This document shows positions 1 to 4,843 of a DNA stretch of 5,539 nt, piece after piece (the first letter of the stretch is position 1; each line of letters begins with the position of its first letter). This DNA is from Candidatus Stygibacter frigidus (GTDB lineage Bacteria > Cloacimonadota > Cloacimonadia > Cloacimonadales > TCS61), in contig JAVCCT010000030.1 of the NCBI GenBank assembly GCA_030765325.1, forward strand, positions 1-5,539, read 5' to 3'. A program made the translations under genes and the position numbers. The notes under the pieces were generated by a model that was not told where the DNA came from, ran no database searches, and worked only from the letters and a program-made list of their open reading frames with translations.

Positions 1-27
1 CCAAACACCGGCAGAGCCGGTGTTTGG
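1..27. repeat. Perfect 12-bp hairpin at the window edge
   Basis: CCAAACACCGGC (1-12) and GCCGGTGTTTGG (16-27) form a 12-bp perfect stem with loop AGA. No T-run follows on the plus strand. On the minus strand the sequence after the stem lies outside the window, so it may be an intrinsic terminator for the operon or for a neighbour. Confidence 0.55.
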
Positions 28-32
28 GACGG

Positions 33-107
33 GTAGGTGAATATAAATTATAAAGCCCCAGATTGTCGCTCCGCTCCAACCTGGGGCTACAAATAAATAT
101 CACCTAC
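33..107. repeat. Nested palindrome (REP-like element or terminator)
   Basis: Outer arms GTAGGTGA (33-40) and TCACCTAC (100-107) match over 8 bp and continue as an imperfect A/T pairing. Inside lies a stronger hairpin at 54-88: on the minus strand AGCCCCAGGTTG pairs with CAATCTGGGGCT, 12 bp with one G-U, around an 11-base loop GAGCGGAGCGA. The inner arm on the minus strand also begins GTAG (87-90), a tetranucleotide typical of REP sequences served by RAYT transposases. A moderately T-rich stretch (TTATAATTTATATT) follows on the minus strand, so termination of the operon is an alternative. Confidence 0.55.
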
Positions 108-125
108 GGTGAAAATCCTCAAAAT

Positions 126-217
126 ATATTGAACATTCTCTTCCCAATTGATTGATTTTTACTCACATAATACACCCCACATCTCCCAAATGAGAAATTA
201 CTGAAAAATATTGAACA
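126..217. repeat. Direct repeat ATATTGAACA (126-135 and 208-217)
   Basis: The 10-base word ATATTGAACA occurs twice in the non-coding region, 82 bases apart. Flanks do not match beyond a few A/T bases, so it may be chance in AT-rich DNA. Confidence 0.25.
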
Positions 218-278
218 GACATGTAGTGCTTAATTAATTGTAGAAAATACGAACCAGTCCCCTCTCCTTTTTTCCCCA

Positions 279-297
279 ACGGCAAAGCTGTTGCCGT
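279..297 (-). repeat. 7-bp hairpin just after the operon
   Basis: ACGGCAA (279-285) and TTGCCGT (291-297) form a perfect 7-bp stem with a 5-base loop, 5 bases beyond the stop of the SGNH gene. On the minus strand it is followed by TGGGGAAAAAAGG rather than a T-run, so it is not a standard intrinsic terminator. It may protect the mRNA 3' end. Confidence 0.5.
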
Positions 298-302
298 GAA
301 AA

Positions 303-1262
303 TTAATTCATTAATAGTAATTTCACAGCAATATCAAGAGAAAGCTTTTGAGCCCCTTCCCAATTTAGATGTTGGTTATCAGAGTAATCTTCCAGGGAAA
401 AATTCAATTCATCATTATGATAATCCAATAGTATTACGTTGTCACTAATAAGGATAAAATCACGATATTTTTTTTTGAATCTTTCAATATTGTTAAATTT
501 AACCAGATTTGTATAAGGAAAATTGATGACTACAAGCTGGATATTGTTTTCTTCTGCTAATTGGACTATTTTATTATAATATTTAATTACTTCTGGATTA
601 ATAAGATTATCATTCCAATCATAGGTTATATTTTCATACCTATTACTATCAAATTTCTCAAAGCTTTTTGCAAAGCCTTTACCTACATAAATTTCATCAC
701 CTAATTCATTGTGCAGGTTTCCTGTAAGTTTATTAAAAATATAGGTTAAAGAATTTCCATCATTAAGGATGGGAAGGAAAAATTCTGCTTTTTCTCTCAA
801 TTTAAACCCATACCAGAAAAACTCCAGCTTTCTTCTTTTTGTTTTTATATTTTCCAGGATATATATTTTATAGGGTCTGGTGTAAAATCTTGTAAGCATG
901 TCATAATGAATTTCTAAAATCAGATATTTTATATCATGGTATTCTATCACTTCTTGAAGGCAGTAATATGTTGCGGGAAATGGTTGAGCAGCAGAGCTAA
1001 GATTAAACGAGTTTAACTCAGTTTTTTCTTCTATGATCTGAGGTGAAATTCCATAAAGTGAGCGTGAAGAACCTAAAATTACTAAATCAAGTGTATTTGG
1101 ATGAAGTTTATAAAATTCCTGCCATTGTTCTCGCGGATAATAAAGTCCAGTTTTAATCCAGTCTCGTTTGGATTCTGATAAGGCATTGTGAATTAAAATA
1201 TTGATAACAATCCCTATTATAATAAAGATAGTCAGTTTAAACAATGTACGAAGATATTTCAT
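303..1262 (-). CDS. Membrane-anchored SGNH/DltD-like protein partnering the MBOAT
   Basis: 319 residues: one N-terminal hydrophobic helix (about 7-25) with no signal-peptidase site evident, then a soluble domain expected outside the cytoplasmic membrane. The SGNH pattern is visible: LVILGSSRSLYGISP with probable nucleophile Ser66, FNLSSAAQ with Asn87, a strand ending in INFPYTN, and a C-terminal Asp295-Asn-Gln-His298 in SDNQHLNWEGA supplying the Asp and His of the triad. SGNH proteins accompany MBOATs in several surface-acylation systems (DltD with DltB, AlgJ/AlgX with AlgI), where they complete transfer to the glycan or bind the acyl donor. It starts 6 bases after the MBOAT stop without a Shine-Dalgarno and is the last gene of the operon. 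Sequence outside these motifs is diverged and very AT-rich. It could instead be a deacylating esterase. The fold assignment rests on motifs seen by eye. Confidence 0.75.
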   Translation of the reverse strand: MKYLRTLFKLTIFIIIGIVINILIHNALSESKRDWIKTGLYYPREQWQEFYKLHPNTLDLVILGSSRSLYGISPQIIEEKTELNSFNLSSAAQPFPATYYCLQEVIEYHDIKYLILEIHYDMLTRFYTRPYKIYILENIKTKRRKLEFFWYGFKLREKAEFFLPILNDGNSLTYIFNKLTGNLHNELGDEIYVGKGFAKSFEKFDSNRYENITYDWNDNLINPEVIKYYNKIVQLAEENNIQLVVINFPYTNLVKFNNIERFKKKYRDFILISDNVILLDYHNDELNFSLEDYSDNQHLNWEGAQKLSLDIAVKLLLMN

Positions 1263-1268
1263 AGATAG

Positions 1269-2702
1269 TTAGAATTGAAAGTAGATAAATTCAGCACTTT
1301 CTTTTGATCCTAAAGCCAAAATTATCATTAGGATAAAATAGTAATATCCCCAGCGTATAATTCTATTTTTAAATCGTAGCTGCACAAATTCGTCGAAATC
1401 AAGATGATCATTATATTCGGCTGAAATAAGAATGATAATGCCAGCCAGAGAATATAATAGAGCGCTGTAATTCAGATATATTTCACCTGTTTTTAAGGTG
1501 ATAATTCCAGTCAGTACCTCCTGAGCCTGGGTTATACTGGAGGCGCGAAAAAAGACCAGACCTAAAGCTAAAATAACAAAAGTAATCAGATAGCGAAAGT
1601 ATAAACTTAGATTAAAAAGCCTCCTTTTCTTTAACCATTTATCTAATTTCTTTCTGAAACGTCGAATAAGGATATCATAAATCAGAAAAACAGCCTGCCA
1701 GCCACCCCAGATCACAAACGTCCAGTCTGCCCCATGCCAGAGTCCGCTAAGCAAAAAAGTAAACATTGTGATAAGACACATGCGATAGATCGTTGGCTTT
1801 ATCTCAACCAGAGGATAATAGATATAATCTTTTAGCCAGGTAGTGAGAGAAATATGGTTTTTTTGCCAATAAGCAGAAACATTGCGGGAGAAATATGGGA
1901 ACCTGAAATTTACCATGAGTCGGAATCCCATGATTCTGGCTGAACCTCTTGCCAGATCAGAATAACCTGAGAAATCACAGTAGATTTGAATAGCAAATAA
2001 AATAGTGGCAATGATATAGGCTATTCCACCATACTGTGTGTGATTATTATATACTTCATTAACATATATTGCTGCGCGATCAGCAATAACAACTTTTTTG
2101 AACATCCCCCAGAGCATTAGTCTAAGACCCTGGGACAATTGGTCTTCGGAAAAATTATGCTTTTCATAGAATTGTTTAAGAAGATTTGTGGCACGTTCAA
2201 TGGGACCAGCTACAAGTTGAGGAAAAAATGACACAAATAAGGCAAAAATACCAAAATTGCGTTCTACTTTCATATCGCCGCGATATACATCTATTGTATA
2301 ACTTAGAGCTTGAAAAGTAAAAAAAGAAATACCAACGGGAAGAATGATCTGATTTAGAGGAATATTTAGCCCAATACCGAATTTCTGCAAAAAGAAATTT
2401 ATCGTTTCTCCAAAGAAATTGAAGTATTTAAAATAATACAGGGTTGATAAACTAAGAACAACAGTCATTATCGTAATAAATTTACGCTGCCTTTTTTGCG
2501 TATATTTTGCCATCATCAATCCAGCAGAATAATTGATTATTGTGATACTTAGTAATAGAATAGCATAACTTGCCTTCCAGCTCATATAGAAATAATAACT
2601 GGCTATTAATAGAAGCAGCCATCTGTATTTATGTGGAACAATAAAATAAAGCAGGCATACAGTAGGGAAAAACAGGAGGAAACTTATTGAGTTAAAAAGC
2701 AT
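1269..2702 (-). CDS. MBOAT family membrane O-acyltransferase (AlgI/DltB-like)
   Basis: A 477-residue polytopic membrane protein with about ten or more hydrophobic segments. Landmarks in order: ILPVGISFFTFQ (119-130), FPQLVAGPIER (160-170), YCDFSGYSDLARG (241-253), the first conserved histidine His283 in NHISLTTWLKDY, the membrane histidine His323 in SGLWHGADW, and the late FFRASS. MBOAT proteins of this group carry acyl groups across the cytoplasmic membrane to exported polysaccharides: AlgI acetylates alginate and DltB passes D-alanine from the carrier DltC to teichoic acid. With a carrier protein encoded in the same operon, the DltB-like use of acyl-ACP is the natural inference. Two spots differ from the common pattern: QKN in place of RRW before His283, and WGGWQA in place of WGxxHG after His323. 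The start lies 6 bases after the reductase stop, with no clear Shine-Dalgarno, so translation is probably coupled. Family is certain; donor and acceptor are inferred. Confidence 0.95.
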   Translation of the reverse strand: MLFNSISFLLFFPTVCLLYFIVPHKYRWLLLLIASYYFYMSWKASYAILLLSITIINYSAGLMMAKYTQKRQRKFITIMTVVLSLSTLYYFKYFNFFGETINFFLQKFGIGLNIPLNQIILPVGISFFTFQALSYTIDVYRGDMKVERNFGIFALFVSFFPQLVAGPIERATNLLKQFYEKHNFSEDQLSQGLRLMLWGMFKKVVIADRAAIYVNEVYNNHTQYGGIAYIIATILFAIQIYCDFSGYSDLARGSARIMGFRLMVNFRFPYFSRNVSAYWQKNHISLTTWLKDYIYYPLVEIKPTIYRMCLITMFTFLLSGLWHGADWTFVIWGGWQAVFLIYDILIRRFRKKLDKWLKKRRLFNLSLYFRYLITFVILALGLVFFRASSITQAQEVLTGIITLKTGEIYLNYSALLYSLAGIIILISAEYNDHLDFDEFVQLRFKNRIIRWGYYYFILMIILALGSKESAEFIYFQF

Positions 2703-2708
2703 TATCTA

Positions 2709-3467
2709 TCATTTAGCGGAATATCCACCATCAATAATAATATTAGATCCTGTTATCCATCGAGCTTTTTCTGAGAGCAGAAAAGAGACTAAAAAGGCAA
2801 CATCTGAAGGTTGTCCGAAACCCAGAGGATGTTGATTTTTTATTGTCTCAATCACATCAGAAGGATATTCTTTCATCATCGCAGAGGTAAGATTGGTTTC
2901 CACCATACCGGGAGATACACAATTTACGCGATGTCCTTGAGCAGCAATTTCCAGCGAAAGGGCTTTCACTGCACTACTGATCGCTCCTTTAGAAGCACAA
3001 TAAGCGATTTTACCTCTTTCACCCAGGGTGCTCATAATGCTGGAAATGATAATAAAAGACAGTGGATTATGTATCAAAGATTTTTGTTTTAATATCTCTC
3101 TGATGAAGCTAAAGGATGAGATAGTGTTTATTTCATACAAATGCAGGAAATCTGCTTTGCTGGTTTTCCTGAGCGGTTTTGTTAGTTCAAACCCGGCTGC
3201 ATGCACAAACCCATCAATTCTACCATATTCATGCTTGATGTCATTAATTTTTGCCTTTATTTCATCTTCCTGGCTTAGATCAAGTTCGTAAAACTTATTT
3301 CTACCCTGAGGAAGTGAGTCCATCAGATTTTTTAATTTAATCTTGTTTCTGCCAAACAGACAGACAGATGCCCCGTCTTCTACTGCAATCTGAGCAATGG
3401 CATTCCCTATTCCTCCACTGGCACCAGTAATCACAATAACTTTATTCTGCAGTGGTAGATTATTCAA
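2709..3467 (-). CDS. Short-chain dehydrogenase/reductase, FabG-like 3-oxoacyl-ACP reductase
   Basis: A 252-residue classical SDR with the full set of motifs: TGASGGIG at 14-21 for the dinucleotide, Asp63, HAAG at 89-92 in place of NNAG, Asn114, Ser143, and Tyr156-x3-Lys160. It closes with ITGSNIIIDGGYS. Arg40 after the second strand suggests NADPH. FabG-like enzymes reduce 3-oxoacyl-ACP to 3-hydroxyacyl-ACP, which suits its place directly after a KASIII and an ACP. SDRs are versatile, so a sugar or other ketone substrate cannot be excluded. The start is TTG at 3465-3467: an in-frame stop lies at 3474-3476, no ATG or GTG falls between it and the Rossmann fold, and the next Met is about residue 49, inside the cofactor domain. 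Only a weak GGGA precedes it, and the frame overlaps the ACP gene by 8 bases, so initiation is probably coupled. Confidence 0.92.
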   Translation of the reverse strand: MNNLPLQNKVIVITGASGGIGNAIAQIAVEDGASVCLFGRNKIKLKNLMDSLPQGRNKFYELDLSQEDEIKAKINDIKHEYGRIDGFVHAAGFELTKPLRKTSKADFLHLYEINTISSFSFIREILKQKSLIHNPLSFIIISSIMSTLGERGKIAYCASKGAISSAVKALSLEIAAQGHRVNCVSPGMVETNLTSAMMKEYPSDVIETIKNQHPLGFGQPSDVAFLVSFLLSEKARWITGSNIIIDGGYSAK

Positions 3468-3693
3468 ATTTATCTATCCCGATCAGTTGAATAAGATCTT
3501 GAGGAGTATTTATTTTATTAAGTTGTCTGGCTGCTAGCTGTAAATTAAAATTTTTATGTATAAAAGCAATAATACTGAGAATAGAAAAAGAATCATAGTC
3601 ATCGAGATCATTTAAATTACTATCGAATGTTAAAATCACATCATCTAACTCCAGAACACTTGCCAGGTTTACTAAAAATTCGGCTTTTTTCAT
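3460..3693 (-). CDS. Acyl carrier protein, dedicated type
   Basis: A small acidic carrier of 77 residues from the preferred ATG, or 81 from the ATG at 3703-3705. It has the ACP pattern: a helix, then LNDLDDYDSFSILSIIAFI, then a short C-terminal helix. Ser35 (Ser39 from the longer start) in DSF would take the 4'-phosphopantetheine arm; the usual motif is DSL, and this position near 36 matches E. coli ACP, which also favours the shorter start. It would carry the growing acyl chain between the synthase encoded before it and the reductase encoded after it, and probably present the acyl group to the MBOAT protein at the membrane, as DltC does for DltB. No phosphopantetheinyl transferase gene is in view. 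Its stop overlaps the next start by 8 bases, implying translational coupling. It is too diverged and too embedded in this operon to be the main fatty-acid AcpP. Confidence 0.88.
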   Translation of the reverse strand: MKKAEFLVNLASVLELDDVILTFDSNLNDLDDYDSFSILSIIAFIHKNFNLQLAARQLNKINTPQDLIQLIGIDKFE

Positions 3694-3697
3694 TTGT

Positions 3698-3703
3698 TTC
3701 TCC
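3698..3703 (-). promoter_or_regulatory. Ribosome binding site that sets the ACP start
   Basis: GGAGAA (minus strand) sits with GGAG 6 bases before the ATG at 3691-3693. The ATG four codons upstream (3703-3705) overlaps this site and is preceded only by an A/T run without any Shine-Dalgarno match. The downstream ATG is therefore the likelier start. Confidence 0.65.
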
Positions 3704-3710
3704 ATTTTTT

Positions 3711-4709
3711 TTATATTTTTATAACAGTTCCGCCCCAGGAGTATCCTACACCAAAACCTAAGAGCAGCACAATATTTCCCTTTGAAATCTTCTTATTTTC
3801 CTGTGCTTTTTTTAAAGCAATGGGTATTGTACTGGATACAGTGTTTCCTGTTTCTTCCAGATCGAGATAGAATTTATCTTCACTGATTCCACAAATTTCC
3901 TGCAGGTATTTCAGTATATACTTATTTGCTTGATGAAAAATCACTAAATCTAAATCATCAATAGATAGATTATTCCTGGCAAGAGTATCTTTGAATGTAA
4001 TGGGTACATGGCTGATCGTAAAATTAAAGATTTCGGGACCATTCATATACAGATTATTATCTGAGCGAATATTTCCACTATCATCTTCTTTGCCTGGCAA
4101 TTTTATATTATAACGGTTCTTTAAGCCTCCATTTTTGACTATCAGGTTTTCTGCTCCAGTGCCGTCAGTTCCCAAAGAAAACTTTAAAATATTTTCATCC
4201 TCTGAGTTGCTAATAAGTGTAGCTGTAGCGGCATCTCCAAAGATTGTTAAGTTAGCCAGATCCCGTTCATTGATATATTTGGAATATGTTTCAGCAGTGA
4301 TCAGAAGAACATTTCTGGCTGTTTCACTATATATTAACCCTTTAGCCAGTGATAGTCCATAAATATAACCAGAACAGCCCAGATTGATATCCACTGCTCC
4401 GATACTGCTCTGAAGACCCAGTTTAGTCTGAATTATGCAGGCTCCTGAGGGAAGATAATATTCTGGGCTTTGAGTGCAATAGATCAGAAAATCAATTTTA
4501 GTTTTATCGTAACTACCACATAATTTGTTACCTGCCTCTATTGCCAGATCAAGAGCTGTTTCTGTTGCTTCTGCTACATGCCTGTTGCGTATCCCGGTTT
4601 TGCGGAAAACCTTTGATTCTTTCCATTTGTGAAACTTCTCTTCCAAATCTTTGTTGCTGATTATTTTACGGGGTAAGTAATACTCAATTAATTCTATTTT
4701 TGCTCCCAT
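3711..4709 (-). CDS. 3-oxoacyl-ACP synthase III (KASIII, FabH-like), glycan-locus type
   Basis: A 332-residue thiolase-fold condensing enzyme of normal KASIII length. The triad is complete: Cys112 in NLGCSGYIYGL, His259 in FHQAN and Asn289 in GNTVSSTIP. The N-terminal FRKTGIRNRH region and the C-terminal GFGVGYSWGG loop also fit the family. KASIII enzymes condense an acyl-CoA, usually acetyl-CoA, with malonyl-ACP to give 3-oxoacyl-ACP in the cytoplasm. Some relatives transfer acyl groups without condensing. Wording such as CTQSPEYYLPSGAC and AETYSKYI resembles the subfamily found in O-antigen and glycosylation loci rather than the primary fatty-acid FabH; this is a memory-based judgement. It is first in the operon, has a good ribosome site, and is followed after 17 bases by its likely carrier protein. 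The starter acyl-CoA cannot be read from the sequence. No dehydratase or enoyl reductase follows, so its product is unlikely to be fully reduced within this pathway. Confidence 0.93.
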   Translation of the reverse strand: MGAKIELIEYYLPRKIISNKDLEEKFHKWKESKVFRKTGIRNRHVAEATETALDLAIEAGNKLCGSYDKTKIDFLIYCTQSPEYYLPSGACIIQTKLGLQSSIGAVDINLGCSGYIYGLSLAKGLIYSETARNVLLITAETYSKYINERDLANLTIFGDAATATLISNSEDENILKFSLGTDGTGAENLIVKNGGLKNRYNIKLPGKEDDSGNIRSDNNLYMNGPEIFNFTISHVPITFKDTLARNNLSIDDLDLVIFHQANKYILKYLQEICGISEDKFYLDLEETGNTVSSTIPIALKKAQENKKISKGNIVLLLGFGVGYSWGGTVIKI

Positions 4710-4716
4710 TATTACG

Positions 4717-4720
4717 TCCT
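4717..4720 (-). promoter_or_regulatory. Ribosome binding site of the KASIII gene
   Basis: AGGA lies 7 bases before the ATG at 4707-4709 on the minus strand. It fixes the start of the first gene and shows that the host uses Shine-Dalgarno initiation at least here. Confidence 0.7.
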
Positions 4721-4740
4721 ATATCTTATACTTAATGTCT

Positions 4741-4769
4741 AATATGATTATTTGTAAATTTGATGTCAA
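4741..4769 (-). promoter_or_regulatory. Sigma-70 type promoter of the acyl-transfer operon
   Basis: On the minus strand TTGACA (4764-4769, full consensus) is followed after exactly 17 bases by CATATT (4741-4746, four of six matches to TATAAT). Transcription would begin near 4733-4735, giving a leader of about 25 bases that contains the AGGA ribosome site of the first gene. It lies between the upstream terminator and the first gene of the operon, where a promoter is expected. Confidence 0.7.
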
Positions 4770-4786
4770 GAGGATTTAATTGACAT
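4763..4786. repeat. 7-bp inverted repeat over the -35 element (possible operator)
   Basis: ATGTCAA at 4763-4769 and TTGACAT at 4780-4786 form a perfect 7-bp inverted repeat with a 10-base spacer. One arm contains the whole -35 hexamer of the operon promoter. A dimeric regulator could sit here, but a 7-bp match in AT-rich DNA may be chance, and no regulator gene is visible. Confidence 0.3.
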
Positions 4787-4788
4787 AC

Positions 4789-4815
4789 AAAAAAATCCCC
4801 AGCCTGAGCTGGGGA
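4789..4815 (-). terminator. Intrinsic terminator after the LeuC-LeuD type gene
   Basis: On the minus strand an 8-bp perfect stem (TCCCCAGC / GCTGGGGA, 4796-4815) with a 4-base loop is followed directly by seven T (4789-4795). It lies 28 bases after the TGA stop of the upstream gene. It separates that transcript from the acyl operon, which has its own promoter immediately below. Confidence 0.9.
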
Positions 4816-4843
4816 TATTATAGTTAATTTAGATATTTAGTGA

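Larger units (their letters stand above)
1..302. other. Non-coding region after the operon
   Basis: No supported gene. Besides the hairpins and direct repeat listed separately, 140-250 is plain AT-rich sequence. The longest minus-strand frames starting with ATG or GTG here are under 20 codons and lack ribosome sites. No tRNA-like fold was recognised. Confidence 0.6.

Noticed and set aside
170..229. Minus-strand micro-ORF of 19 codons starting with ATG.
   Set aside because: No ribosome site and no sign of selection; expected by chance.
1..302. CRISPR array or tRNA in the left non-coding region.
   Set aside because: The palindromes are different from each other with no regular repeat-spacer pattern, and no cloverleaf was seen.
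2811..3291. Two overlapping plus-strand open frames (93 and 87 codons).
   Set aside because: They lie antisense within the reductase gene, whose protein has complete SDR motifs; they show no recognisable domain.
4135..4362. A plus-strand open frame of 75 codons.
   Set aside because: Antisense shadow inside the KASIII gene, which has intact catalytic residues across this stretch.
4780..4785. TTGACA on the plus strand as a divergent promoter.
   Set aside because: No -10-like sequence follows at 16-18 bases; that stretch is the GC-rich terminator stem, and no plus-strand gene follows.
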